Shown piece after piece: positions 58,269 through 63,600 of a DNA stretch of 64,000 bases. Position numbers and translations under genes: made by a program. The notes under the pieces were generated by a model. The model had not been told where the DNA came from. It made no database searches and worked only from the letters and a program-made list of their open reading frames with translations. This DNA is from Acestrorhynchus altus (Eukaryota > Chordata > Actinopteri > Characiformes > Acestrorhynchidae). Every line of letters starts with the position of its first letter. Positions within the stretch are counted from its first letter, which is position 1. The stretch is taken from positions 24,123,700-24,187,699 of the forward strand of contig CM067511.1 in the NCBI GenBank assembly GCA_034509495.1. The letters are read 5' to 3'.

Positions 58269-60672
58269 GCACACTTCATTGCACTGAACAGTAGGTCATT
58301 AAATACAGGCCTTACTGTTATAAGAGGTCAATCTAAATGGTGACAGAGCCATATGCTACAGCTAATGGTATGGTAATACACCAGTAGCAATCATATGCTA
58401 AGGTGCTCTGCATGTCAAATTAATCCACATGGGACCTGTATGCTACTAATGCAACAGTTTGGAATCACTTTTTTCAAGTGTGGAATTAAACTGATGTTAT
58501 TTTACCTACTCACACCTTCAAGATACATAATCAGAAAGAGGTTTTTCGAGTCAAAACAGAGTGTAAGAATCAGTGTGTCCATATTACAAGTTCTATATTA
58601 ATGATTATGGTTCCATAATAAGTTAGAAAGCTGAATCAACACTGGCGTCAATAAATAAGTTATATTAAATGAATATGAACCCATCAATTACACCACATTT
58701 TAAACCCCTAAATAAAAATAGCTAAATCTTGATCGTTAATAAAATGAGGAGAACTGTTTAAATAATTATTTAAAATACACTCTTTCTTCCACAAACTCTA
58801 CTGCACTGTCATACTTGCACAGTGGCAAATTTTCCACCCAAATTCAAGGCTAGCGCCATGGTAACCGAGGTTGCCATGATGACCAGGGTGTCATGACAAC
58901 GAGGGTGTCATAGTTACAAGAGTTACAATAAGTCTCCTAACGGTATAAGGTAACCCGACCACTTTAGTCAATAAAGCATTTTTCTGCAGTGGCCTGCCAT
59001 TCGTCATGCATTGCTGAGTCAAGTAGCTTTCCAACACATTACAGCCGCTCCCAGTCAATCTATGCAGCTTATAGTCGTTATGGTAACTGCACAGAGTCAT
59101 GCACAGCCTTGTTCTTTACCTCTTTCTTGGCTTAGTGTCTACAACATAGTAATTATGTAATGTGAAAGAGACACATGCATGGAGTTGAGAGAATTGTGAA
59201 AAATGGTTTAAACAAAGAGGGACACTGACAGAAAGGTCATGTGAAATACAATGCTGCACAATTAAGACTACATTTCATTTATTTCAATTTATATACTGTA
59301 TTTAAATACACAGTACTGAGTATTTATTCTTATATGCTATATTGTACAGCTATTAGAATTAACTTTATAATTAACTTTATTCATGAGTTCAGTTAATTAT
59401 ACCTCTCCAGCAAATCAGAATTTTTATTTCGGGAAGATACAAGTTCTGATTACTGAGTTGAGCTAACTGGGCTGACAGCTGTTAGCTGCTGCTCCACAGT
59501 TACACTTTGGTCTCAATGTACTTATGATACATAATTTTCCATGAGCAAACAATTAATTAATTCCCATTTTCAAATGAAGTGGGCACTCATTTGGGTTTGA
59601 CATTGGATTTTTTTTGTGTTGTGGAGTTACATCAAATGCCACTGTATTATACTGTAAATTTGTGAATTTTTAATTATACAACTTTGTTAATAATGCAGGC
59701 CAAACCCACACTGACTAAAATAAAAGACACACAATGTCCTTCTTTTACAGTATGTATCATCAAGGACCACTGGTTTTTGTATTTCCACCAATAAGATGAG
59801 TTCAATAAAGATGTAGCTCTGTGGAACTGTGTGTTCAAATGTACATCAAACACTCTTCAAAGTTATTAAGAGGTTTGGCCAAAACAGGTGTGCAAAGCGT
59901 GTAGCATCATAATCAAAAAGACTACAGGCTGTAATTGCTGCCAAAGGTACTAGTTCCAAAGGCTCTACCAATGTCTGACCACTCTATACACTGACCAAGA
60001 CTGGAACCACAATAGGAACATCAGCAGGCTCTACCTTCACTAACTATGACACATACTGTGACATTTTCAGTAATCACATAGTTAGTTCAGTTTTGGGGGC
60101 TGCAATGAGTGCTGCACATTTTATCCCTGAGGGGCTCCTGTAGCAAGATTTGCTGCATTCACATGAGCCTGAGCTGAGTGATGTGGTCTAGCCATGGTAG
60201 ATACGGGCCGCACAGGGCCTGGAGGACTGGAATGAAATGTGAGAGGAACTGGAAGAATGTGGTATGTGGTGGAGAGCGGTCCACTGGGACTGGCTCTGCG
60301 GTTTAGCTCTTTTTCCAGTACCCTCTCTCTATCCGTCCCTCTCTCACTCTTTCTCTCTGCTGGTGGTCAGTAAACTAAGGCTGATCAGGTTTTTGTGTAT
60401 AAAGAAAGCTTGTCTCACTGAAGAACAAGAGGAAACACAATCTGCCCTTTACCTCAAACATATGCTGTGAATTAGCTGTACTTATACTCAGGATAATGAC
60501 TTAATCCAGGCAACTGGTTTGAGTCTAAGCAAAGTTGTTGGACTACAGGTGAACACACAAACAAATACACACATTCCCATCAGTCCTGCATACTTACTGG
60601 CTGACTCCTTGAAGCCAGTTGCAGAACGGACGATGACGTGCAGGAAACCATACAGGCCCGAAGATTCCTCAT
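3152..60672 (-). CDS. abr: abr, active BCR-related RhoGEF/RhoGAP, 3' part (10 coding exons, 5' end outside window)
   Basis: ABR family proteins carry DH-PH (Rho exchange), C2 and RhoGAP domains; the GAP domain stimulates GTP hydrolysis, chiefly on Rac and Cdc42, at membranes. The ten exons here join without a phase break into 364 complete residues plus a stop: C2 from about residue 1 to 155 and RhoGAP from about 160 to 350. Seen directly are the C2 stretch GLYGFLHVIV, the arginine-finger motif GIYRISG, the motif MSLHNLATVFGPTLLRP and the C-terminus LKRNTLYFSTDV. ABR is preferred over BCR because of the segments KAHITLASDIWSHDVMAQ and [20 protein letters not shown], which fit ABR as remembered and not BCR. 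No stop or frameshift interrupts any exon, so the gene looks functional. The DH-PH exons must lie beyond 64000. A second, shorter transcript may start in the large intron near 25 kb. Confidence 0.96.
3970..4290 (+). repeat. DNA-transposon-like dispersed repeat, copy 5 (decayed)
   Basis: Shared phrases are actggcaatagaatgggat, tggagcagctgt, ctgtggagctgtggaactgc and gatccagaatgaatcatcca. The copy lies within the penultimate abr intron. Its ends are not clear. Confidence 0.55.
4350..4470 (+). repeat. Fragment of dispersed fish repeat
   Basis: The phrases agggccagtttcccagacac, agataaagcctgag and gtccaaaagtaggcttaatc resemble a dispersed repeat frequent in otophysan fish (from memory). The ends are not defined. 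Confidence 0.45.
5208..5291. repeat. (CT)n(CA)n microsatellite beside a donor site
   Basis: About 15 nt of CT repeat runs into about 70 nt of CA repeat. On the gene's strand the (GT)n starts 9 nt after the donor of exon 5301-5451. Confidence 0.97.
5301..5451 (-). CDS. abr: abr exon, RhoGAP domain C-terminal half
   Basis: This 151-nt exon starts with the last base of a split Arg codon and ends on a codon boundary. It encodes VAEKEPVNKMSLHNLATVFG, PTLLRPSESESSKAHITLAS and DIWSHDVMAQ. The Asn of LHNLATVFGP is the conserved GAP-domain asparagine that helps orient the arginine finger. The KAHITLASDIWSHDVMAQ tail separates ABR from BCR. The acceptor is gttttgcag before GGTGGCG and the donor is CAG followed by gtaact. 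A long (GT)n tract begins 9 nt into the downstream intron. Confidence 0.97.
5452..7855 (-). other. abr: abr intron in the RhoGAP region
   Basis: This 2,404-nt GT-AG intron holds a repeat fragment of the 'ggtcctggagacccc' type at 7012-7070 and a minus-oriented fragment of the common DNA-transposon-like repeat at about 7190-7290. The remaining sequence (5452-7000 and 7300-7855) is AT-rich with no gene or RNA recognised. Confidence 0.8.
7190..7290 (-). repeat. DNA-transposon-like dispersed repeat, copy 8 (fragment, minus orientation)
   Basis: A short antisense fragment: tggtgctccattattccaga, gaacatagttggactgcagc and cattatacccctctag resemble the family core. Confidence 0.45.
7856..7961 (-). CDS. 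abr: abr exon, RhoGAP domain ([19 protein letters not shown])
   Basis: The exon is 106 nt: two bases completing Ala, 34 codons, then two bases of a split Arg. It encodes [20 protein letters not shown] and PNLITFLTLLEHLK. The acceptor is ttctctcag before CTCTGTC and the donor is AAGAG followed by gttggt. In mammalian ABR and BCR, as remembered, the corresponding run is ITFLFLLEHLKR, so a Thr here replaces a buried Phe. The reading is unambiguous in the DNA; whether it is a lineage trait, a polymorphism or a sequencing artefact cannot be told. Confidence 0.96.
8254..8388 (-). CDS. abr: abr exon, RhoGAP domain middle
   Basis: This 135-nt exon begins with two bases completing a split Asn and then encodes [40 protein letters not shown] and MEGI, ending with the first base of a split Ala. 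The [11 protein letters not shown] block is a hallmark of RhoGAP domains and forms part of the GTPase-binding surface. The acceptor is cctcttcag before ATACC, and the donor is ATTG followed by gtaagg. It joins the next exon as [12 protein letters not shown]. It was too fragmented by introns to appear as a long open frame and was found by translating the minus strand directly. Confidence 0.96.
8496..8543. repeat. (GT)n microsatellite
   Basis: A pure dinucleotide tract within the intron 8389-9721. Confidence 0.97.
8649..8683. repeat. (GA)n microsatellite
   Basis: A pure GA tract about 105 nt from the (GT)n at 8496. Confidence 0.97.
9290..9600. mobile_element. Collapsed palindromic fish MITE-like element
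   Basis: The block starts attatgaccacctccttgttt and contains cactgcagtggcactgaca near 9440. An inverted relative, tgtcactgaagtgccgacaa followed by gacccaccacccacataata, lies near 9535-9580. The two halves are reverse-complement versions of one sequence, the arrangement of a long palindromic fish element whose middle has been lost. A related fragment is at about 38468-38510. Confidence 0.65.
9722..9861 (-). CDS. abr: abr exon, RhoGAP domain with arginine finger
   Basis: This 140-nt exon opens with the last base of a split Lys codon and encodes [32 protein letters not shown] and VATDIQALKAAFDT, then one base of a split Asn codon. The Arg of GIYRISG is the catalytic arginine finger that inserts into the Rho GTPase active site in RhoGAP proteins (family knowledge). 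The residue is intact, so this copy should be catalytically competent. The acceptor is tcgacag before GCGTGAG and the donor is CCA followed by gtaagt. The matching open reading frame begins in intron sequence (9862-9905), which is not coding. Confidence 0.97.
9862..11294 (-). other. abr: abr intron before the arginine-finger exon
   Basis: This 1,433-nt GT-AG intron contains a minus-oriented copy of the common DNA-transposon-like repeat at about 10795-11065 (gctccacagctcagga and relatives). The remainder, 9862-10790, is AT-rich and unremarkable. Confidence 0.8.
10795..11065 (-). repeat. DNA-transposon-like dispersed repeat, copy 6 (minus orientation)
   Basis: The reverse complement reads with copies 1 and 2: cagttccactgctccacagc, gtctgctccagagagtccta and cagcaatgagtgcaactt are antisense versions of the family core. 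Confidence 0.65.
11295..11404 (-). CDS. abr: abr exon, C2-to-RhoGAP linker (KVEFSMKFTSRD)
   Basis: The exon is 110 nt: 36 codons and then two bases of a split Lys codon. It encodes IKVEFSMKFTSRDLSLKR, TPSKKQSGVFGVKISVVT and AA of Lys. This is the linker between C2 and the RhoGAP domain in both ABR and BCR; the SLKRTPSKKQ segment is basic. The acceptor is ccatag before ATTAAG and the donor is ACAAA followed by gtatgc. The split Lys is completed by G at 9861, giving [14 protein letters not shown] across the junction, the expected entry into the GAP domain. Confidence 0.95.
11497..11556 (-). CDS. abr: abr exon, C2 domain end (LDPQTVQSKNW)
   Basis: A 60-nt, 20-codon exon, phase 0 on both sides, encoding LDPQTVQSKNWHMDVIEMNG. 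It follows GKGQVQ of the exon at 53094-53225 in the mature message, which is the expected ABR order. The acceptor is tgttttag before CTGGAC and the donor is GGG followed by gtaaga. Because it starts in phase 0 it could also accept an alternative first exon ending in phase 0, and the candidate at 24826-24981 meets that condition. Only 92 nt of intron separate it from the next exon. Confidence 0.95.
12055..12149. repeat. (GA)n microsatellite, interrupted
   Basis: About 95 nt of GA repeats with interruptions (gtgagcgag, gaaag, caag). Confidence 0.95.
16006..16350 (+). repeat. DNA-transposon-like dispersed repeat, copy 1
   Basis: The copy begins with acactatatgtccaaatgtt and runs through the diagnostic phrases ttgagctgtggagcagtg and tgcaatcaaatcttcacagc. 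It is one of eight related copies in the window. The start resembles the inverted terminal repeat of a fish Tc1-type element; the 3' end is truncated. Confidence 0.75.
17151..17600 (+). repeat. DNA-transposon-like dispersed repeat, copy 2 (nearly full length)
   Basis: This is the most complete copy. It starts actttatgtccaaatgtttg and ends gtgtcccaatacttttgtc, which is the inverted counterpart of the start. It includes the shared core (gtgctccatctaatattttt, ctgaatgcaatcaaatcttc). Its length of about 450 nt suggests the full size of the non-autonomous element. Confidence 0.75.
18066..18140. repeat. (CA)n microsatellite
   Basis: Imperfect CAACA units lead into about 50 nt of pure AC. Confidence 0.96.
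18640..18930 (+). repeat. DNA-transposon-like dispersed repeat, copy 3 (decayed)
   Basis: The 3' part matches copy 2: aatccaatcctcatagcaat, tctattagaatgccttctct and a terminal tttcccaatattttgtcttc. The 5' part is badly diverged. Same orientation as copies 1 and 2. Confidence 0.6.
18940..18966. repeat. (GA)n microsatellite
   Basis: A 27-nt GA tract just after repeat copy 3. Confidence 0.95.
21413..21462. repeat. (GT)n microsatellite
   Basis: A 50-nt tract with one TTT interruption. Confidence 0.96.
21577..21622. repeat. (TGAG)n tetranucleotide microsatellite
   Basis: About eleven perfect tetranucleotide units. Confidence 0.96.
24826..24981 (-). CDS. abr: Candidate alternative first coding exon of abr (GAP-only isoform)
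   Basis: The minus strand encodes 52 residues from an ATG at 24979-24981: MTEIVVTDCNLNSVCERLEE, HCCVEDPPAVKRHSNTGAKL and WGRVRSKLLRQK. The composition is balanced and looks like real protein, unlike the surrounding repeats, and the C-terminal half is basic. The ATG is preceded by AGG (A at -3), a reasonable initiation context. The frame stays open upstream but has no other ATG. The exon would end at AAAAG followed by gtccat; this donor has GT and a good exon side but a weak intron side. It ends in phase 0, matching the phase-0 exon at 11556, so the junction RQK-LDPQTVQ is in frame. The product would be about 315 residues with the whole RhoGAP domain and no DH, PH or complete C2. N-terminally different ABR forms are known in mammals. 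Coding status is inferred from sequence only. Confidence 0.62.
24982..25450 (-). promoter_or_regulatory. abr: Possible 5' UTR and internal promoter for short abr transcript
   Basis: This block lies immediately upstream (higher coordinates) of the candidate first exon. It has more CpG dinucleotides than its surroundings, around 25305-25390 (acgctcacgatc, gagtgcgcgagagagcg), next to a purine-rich GA tract (25368-25402). A TATA-like minus-strand sequence gtttttatatc lies at 25204-25214. None of these is decisive. Promoter activity is inferred from position and composition. Confidence 0.3.
25368..25402. repeat. (GA)n tract upstream of candidate alternative exon
   Basis: Short GAGA tracts broken by GCGAG units. 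On the minus strand this is a CT-rich stretch in the putative promoter or 5' UTR. Confidence 0.9.
26165..26350 (+). repeat. Common fish interspersed repeat fragment (L2/SINE-like)
   Basis: Diagnostic phrases are agagtagccaattcacctag, ctggaggaaacaggagtcac and gagaattgaacccaagaccc. This 'gggaatcgaacccaggac' family is very frequent in teleost DNA (from memory); its class was not determined here. A second copy is at 28135-28365 and a small piece at 44375-44410. Confidence 0.65.
27555..27840. repeat. (CA)n plus long purine-rich GA tract
   Basis: (CA)n runs from 27555 to 27591, followed by about 250 nt of almost pure purine on the plus strand (GAGA, GAAA and CAGATAGA mixtures). Confidence 0.93.
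28135..28365 (+). repeat. Common fish interspersed repeat, second copy
   Basis: It carries caggacagagtgccgatcca, agagtagccagttcacctga and ggcctcaaacccaagaccc, in the same orientation as the copy at 26165-26350 but with more of the 5' part preserved. Confidence 0.65.
28976..28989. promoter_or_regulatory. X-box-like (RFX) site
   Basis: The sequence gttgccatggaaac matches the RFX X-box consensus GTNRCC-N2-RGYAAC at all but one position (A for Y). It lies in a non-repetitive block (28780-29010) in the giant intron. Function is inferred. Confidence 0.4.
29165..29195. repeat. (CA)n microsatellite
   Basis: A 31-nt tract followed by agaacgagag, the same 3' flank seen after the (CA)n at 27555. Confidence 0.95.
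30501..30591. repeat. (CA)n microsatellite, longest pure tract
   Basis: About 91 nt of uninterrupted CA, the longest pure dinucleotide tract in the window. Confidence 0.97.
31437..31493. repeat. (GA)n microsatellite
   Basis: A pure AG tract of about 57 nt. Confidence 0.97.
31706..32092. mobile_element. hAT-like non-autonomous element
   Basis: The left end tagaggtctgcattctgaca and the right end tcctgcacagacctcta form imperfect inverted repeats with an 11-nt perfect terminal core (tagaggtctg plus one). The interior near the right end contains ggcgggagcagaacg, typical of a fish hAT-type MITE with G-rich subterminal repeats (recognised from memory). No convincing 8-bp target duplication is visible, so the copy is old. 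Confidence 0.65.
34478..34524. repeat. (GT)n microsatellite
   Basis: A 47-nt pure tract about 190 nt from the (CA)n at 34716. Confidence 0.97.
34645..34985 (+). repeat. DNA-transposon-like dispersed repeat, copy 4, with (CA)n expanded inside
   Basis: The start gacagtatgtccactcgttt and the core agcattgagctgtggagcaa and tgcaatcaaatcctcacagc match copies 1 and 2. The element's short internal CA stretch has grown to a 73-nt (CA)n tract at 34716-34788, which splits the copy. Confidence 0.7.
34716..34788. repeat. (CA)n microsatellite inside a dispersed repeat
   Basis: A 73-nt pure tract that interrupts repeat copy 4. Confidence 0.97.
36765..36820. repeat. (AT)n(AC)n compound microsatellite
   Basis: (AT)n at 36765-36780 is followed by AC repeats with AAAC interruptions. 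Confidence 0.93.
38349..38395 (+). repeat. Pure 47-nt poly(A) tract
   Basis: An unbroken A-run. It may be the tail of an old retroposed sequence. The 8-mer acagttct occurs just after it and also about 40 nt before it. Confidence 0.95.
39299..39355. repeat. (GT)n microsatellite
   Basis: A pure GT tract of about 57 nt. Confidence 0.97.
40060..40224. mobile_element. Palindromic MITE-like element
   Basis: The left end gcaggggtgtcaaactggg and the right end cctagtttgacatccctgc are inverted copies. Inner arms also pair: gaggttttcattct-type sequence near 40100 against gaatgaaaacctgc near 40170. The 165-nt unit could fold into a long hairpin. Elements with these ends are common in fish genomes (from memory). 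Confidence 0.7.
40365..40500 (-). repeat. DNA-transposon-like dispersed repeat, copy 7 (fragment, minus orientation)
   Basis: The antisense core aggatgctggacaatcccca, agtactggatggagcaagta and ggagggctttatacagggtc identifies the fragment. Confidence 0.55.
42395..42720 (+). repeat. Possible SINE-like dispersed repeat
   Basis: The block has gtacggccaactgtgctctc, ctggattcctggctaggaac and ggactgaaccagaaatctcc, which look like a diverged fish dispersed repeat with a 'gattcgaaccagcgatctcc' type end. Class and boundaries are uncertain. Confidence 0.35.
44121..44274. mobile_element. Short Tc1-type MITE (154 bp)
   Basis: The left end cagtggcatgcaaacatttg and the right end acttttgcattccactg are inverted relative to each other, and TA flanks both sides (44119-44120 and 44275-44276). 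The body has no coding capacity. This 'cagtggcatgcaaaagtttggg' type of end is typical of short Tc1/mariner-derived elements in fish. It lies only 271 bp from the larger Tc1 element. Confidence 0.78.
44546..45071 (+). mobile_element. Internally deleted Tc1/mariner-like transposon with intact ends
   Basis: The left end caggggttggacaatgaaac and the inverted right end (gtttcattgcccaacccctg on the plus strand) form terminal inverted repeats of about 31 nt with few mismatches. TA dinucleotides flank both ends (44544-44545 and 45072-45073), the Tc1/mariner target-site duplication. The 526-nt body holds only the N-terminal DNA-binding part of a transposase; the catalytic domain is missing, so the element is non-autonomous. 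Confidence 0.9.
44726..44975 (+). pseudogene. Tc1-like transposase N-terminal fragment (broken)
   Basis: An ATG-initiated frame encodes GDIPEFKRGQIVSARLAGAS and VTKTASLCDVSRATVSRVM, the helix-turn-helix that binds transposon ends in Tc1 transposases. It stops at 44885-44887. The following family segment NCGRKRKLSERDVRVLTRIV continues in a different frame, so a frameshift separates the two. Everything after about residue 80 (linker and DDE catalytic core) is deleted. It cannot make an active enzyme. Confidence 0.88.
48498..48820. repeat. Inverted repeat, MITE-like
   Basis: The left arm 48498-48564 (caaggaaccctcatcctttt and, at its end, gttcctccacagtttcaaac) is the reverse complement of the right arm 48759-48820 (cagtttgaaagtgtggagga and aaaaggacaaaggttccttg) with small gaps. 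About 195 nt separate the arms. The 'ggttcctt' arms resemble a palindromic repeat seen weakly at 15795-15935 and 55450-55560. Confidence 0.7.
49495..49560 (+). repeat. Fragment of common fish repeat
   Basis: The phrase tttacatttaggaatttagc followed by agatgctgtaatccagagtg is a diverged form of the widespread fish repeat that reads tttggcagatgctcttatcc in its usual form (from memory). Confidence 0.55.
53094..53225 (-). CDS. abr: abr exon, C2 domain (EFEIELEGSQ)
   Basis: The exon is 132 nt, exactly 44 codons, and phase 0 at both ends. It encodes EFEIELEGSQCLRILCYEKC, YDKSKLNKDDNEIVDKIM and GKGQVQ. These form the second half of the C2 domain, including the cysteine-rich RILCYEKCYDK strand shared by ABR and BCR. 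The acceptor is caatag before GAATTT, and the donor is CAG followed by gtaggt. It is the last exon before the 41.5 kb intron, so its 3' partner is the 60-nt exon at 11497-11556. Confidence 0.96.
53226..53365 (-). other. abr: GC-AG intron of abr
   Basis: This short 140-nt intron begins gcaagt on the minus strand after exon end CGAG and ends caatag. The non-canonical GC donor otherwise matches the strict consensus AG|GCAAGT typical of GC-AG introns. The reading WNE-EFEIELEG across the junction is fixed by the protein family, so the boundary is well supported. Confidence 0.88.
53366..53463 (-). CDS. abr: abr exon, C2 domain (LYCTLEVDSFGYFV)
   Basis: This exon has 98 nt: two bases completing a split Asn codon and then 32 codons. 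It encodes LYCTLEVDSFGYFV, SKAKTRVFRD and TTEPQWNE. These are central C2 strands; the TEPxWNE segment precedes the calcium-loop-like region of typical C2 domains. The acceptor is ttcttag. The donor is unusual: the exon ends in CGAG and the intron begins gcaagt, so this is a GC donor instead of GT. The next exon begins in phase 0 with Glu-Phe-Glu, giving WNE-EFEIELEG across the junction, as expected for the family. No GT donor nearby keeps that reading. Confidence 0.94.
54377..54433. repeat. (CA)n microsatellite
   Basis: A pure CA tract of about 57 nt in the intron 53464-60597. Confidence 0.97.
55750..56230 (+). pseudogene. Decayed Tc1-like transposase, catalytic-domain remnant
   Basis: Broken plus-strand translation gives VIFSDGSHFCFSEDNP near 55935-55980 (the block holding the second catalytic Asp in Tc1 enzymes) and DLSPIENVWDAIERS near 56020-56070 (the block holding the catalytic Glu). 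A C-terminal segment NQCQDVWHVALAKMTAQ follows. Stops and frameshifts break the frame. No clear terminal inverted repeats were identified. It is the complementary part of a Tc1 enzyme to the fragment at 44726 but too diverged to call the same copy. Confidence 0.8.
58186..58274. repeat. (CA)n microsatellite
   Basis: About 89 nt, mostly pure CA, ending in CACGCACGCAC variants. Confidence 0.97.
58855..58925 (+). repeat. Four-unit 17-18 bp tandem repeat with X-box-like units
   Basis: Units start at 58855 (gccatggtaaccgagg), 58873 (gccatgatgaccaggg), 58890 (gtcatgacaacgaggg) and 58907 (gtcatagttacaagag). The spacing is 18, 17 and 17 bp. Each unit resembles a half or whole RFX X-box (GTNRCC-spacer-RGYAAC), for example gttgccatgatgac at 58870-58883. 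Confidence 0.7.
60598..60672 (-). CDS. abr: abr exon, start of C2 domain
   Basis: This 75-nt exon is the most 5' one found. It opens with the last two bases of a split Asp codon and encodes DEESSGLYGFLHVIVRSATG and then FKESA, followed by the first base of a split Asn codon. That is the first beta strand of the ABR C2 domain. The acceptor reads tttccag before ATGAGG, and the donor reads CCA followed by gtaagta, a strong consensus. The split Asn is completed by the exon starting at 53463. Identity is confident because the segment is highly conserved in ABR and BCR. Upstream exons (PH domain, then the linker to C2) were not found between here and 64000. Confidence 0.95.
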
Positions 60673-63600
60673 CTGGAAAATAAACAGCACACAGCCAGAG
60701 AGTGAGTAAGAGTGTTACAACAGTGATGTAGCTGAGAACATACGCATATATACTCATGGGCTGTTAGGGTTTTGTAACTTCTATTTTGTTTTTGCCATAT
60801 TCCAAATTCACATTCCTGGCCAACTAACCCTGGCAAGGACCCTTCACAGGGCCCAATCTCAATGCCGCATCTTCAGGCTGAGGTTCTTTCACATTTTCCA
60901 CTCCACCTTAGCAGTGCATCTCAAATATATTGTGTGTATTGATTTTTTATTTTAATAAAATAAATGTAACTGTATTTTATATTCATTACATTTAAAGTGA
61001 TTTATTTCAAGCTTTTTGATACTGACTGTAATGTCAGATTCTGAATTTCTGATTTTCCTCAGCTATAATTCATTCAGACAAACAGTTAAAAAAAGGTATG
61101 AAATATGTCACTTAACGTGTAATGAATATAAAAGCTGACTAACATTTTGTATGAAATTATGAGCATGAATGAACTTTTTCACAATATTCTAATTTTCTCA
61201 GATGCACTTGTACATTCGAGACTCTATATGGGCACCATAATGTAACTGCTGCACTATTTAAGGTGGAACATTAAAGTGAAGGAGAAGCCAACCTAAAGAC
61301 TATGTAATAGGATCTGTAAACAGATCTTCCACCAATCAGTGAAAGCGGTTCTACATGTAAGCAATGCTTACAGTGAAGTTAATGGCTTCCCTCATTATCT
61401 GTTTGAAAACAGACTAGTCATTAACTGGTTTCACTTCTCGTTCTGTATTGTGTGATATGTGATATATCATTGTGTGATATGACCTCACTGACACAAACGG
61501 AGGTTGTGTTGGTTGCCTTGACCTATTTCAAGAACCCCAGTAATCATCATTACACTTGCTTATGTAGTTTCTGAGACATAACGTACACTGCAAAGTAATT
61601 TTTCAATTTGTTGCCTTTCTAAACTCACTTTCATGTAAGAATTGATGAAAAAACTACTCTTCACATTCTTCACCTCTCCTGCTCCATTTTCAACACAGCT
61701 GGCAGTGTTTGTATTACATATCTGTGAGAATGTGAAGAACTTGTGTGTGTGGGTTGTCTAATATGGTGTGCCTCTTGGTGTGAGGTCCAAATGTGCATGT
61801 GATCACAGGAGAACAGAGGGTTTACTGTAGATAATAAACATCAGAAAGCCGCCATCAATGATTGTGTTTAACTACAATCAGTTCTTCATGGACCATGCCA
61901 CCCACCATCTTCTTTACTAATATAGTCTACCAGGAAAGCACGAGGCGCAGTATTTTGTTACTGGGCAAGTGTAATGGCCAACTGATGGAATTTGAAACAA
62001 AATGAATACACAAAATATGGCGCAGATACACTATACAGTGTCAAATTTTGTGGCAACCACAGTCAAAGGGGTTTCTGGGTGTATCCTATCAAACTACAGT
62101 AGACAGGACAGAGGACAGGCTTATGTCCTGCATCAAAGGTTGAATGCCTGACCATTTTAAAAGCTATAAATTAAAGGAAACATGCATAATTCTGGAAAAC
62201 AAATTTTGAACAACCATTGAACACAAAAACAACAGGTTTCAGTGCTTCAGTGCTCTGCCCCAAACTTCATGCACACATTACCAAGGTAACGACACTGGCC
62301 TCCAGACCAAAAGAAATATTTTGATGATCCTTTTCCTCTTCGGCTGGTTCTCTGTAACCTTAATGTGTGTGTGCAACATGTTTTGCACAGGACCCCTGTC
62401 CCTCTTTTTCCAACTGTACACGAGCAGTAACAACCCCCTGCTGGAATAGTCGGGTCAAGACACTTCTAATTTTTCTCAGTGTGCAAACAGACAAGAGAGC
62501 TAGTGAAGGGTCAACAAATTTCCAGAATTTTACAAAAAGTGTAATGAACTGAAATCATTTCCTTAATGTTCCATTGCTTAGAGAGGTCAAATCTCTGAAA
62601 TGCCGATTTACGGTATGTTTTTAACCTCCACTCAGCTTCAATAATACGCTCAAATACAAAATCCCCATATACAGCCAACCAACTAGCGCCCACTGTGACA
62701 CAGCACCCTTCTGTTATTATGTGAATTAGGTCAAGTAAATATGAAAGATGAAAGCAGTCCAAACAGTTGCATGAGCAAAACGATTTTAGTAATATGACGA
62801 GTCCTTTCTGTAGTCATGAAACTACAGAGGAGAAAAGAGAGATACACAACATATCCCAAATCCACAGGATCTCAGCTCAAGCCATGGCTTCAGGGTGGCC
62901 TTGACCTTCAAAAATACACACACACTTATTGTGTCAGTTGAAGTGCAGTGGGTGGCAGCGCTCAGGTTACCTTTTCCCTCTAACTGGGTTTATTTAGCCG
63001 GAAGTCAACAAGCTGAGTCTCTTTAAACTTGGGCCATCCCATCAGCCCAATGTATGTGGGAGTAAACGGACAGGGAACTGTATGTGGTGTGTATTCATCT
63101 GTGAGTCTCTCACAGGTCTGTTGCAAATACAGAGCCTAGCCTCTTTTTAACCCTTTTAAGTTACACTTGCTAGTAATATCTCTGACAGAATCCCAGTTAA
63201 AGACACATACTCTGAATGCTCTATCCATACCTCATTTATGGCCGGAAGTCAAATCGAAAGAATTTGAAAATGTACTGCTGTCTCATTCTGCAGAAGCAAA
63301 TCAGCTCTGCTAGTAATGTAGTACATGGGTCTTGGACATTATTTTGCATTTTTGACAATTATATGCACTTCTGTATGTTATTTGTATTTTGAGAGCACTG
63401 CTGAACCAGTTTTGAATCAAACTAAACTACTACAAAGTCTTCAGGACTTCAGTTTTAGCTGTCTTATTCTGAACTCCATGACTCAATGTGGAAGATGCCT
63501 TTGTCTAAATATTGATCCTATGAGAAATTCTTGGTCTGAACTCTCTCTGGGATTGAAGTACAGTTAACAATTTATAACAAGCTCCGCTCTAGAGGCTGCT

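Larger units (their letters stand above)
53464..60597 (-). other. abr: abr intron with transposon and minisatellite sequence
   Basis: This 7,134-nt GT-AG intron contains a (CA)n tract (54377-54433), a 'ggttcttc' type repeat (about 55450-55560), a decayed Tc1-like transposase segment (about 55750-56230), a long (CA)n tract (58186-58274) and a four-unit X-box-like tandem repeat (58855-58925). Between 56400-57950 and 59100-60590 nothing recognisable is seen. Confidence 0.85.
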
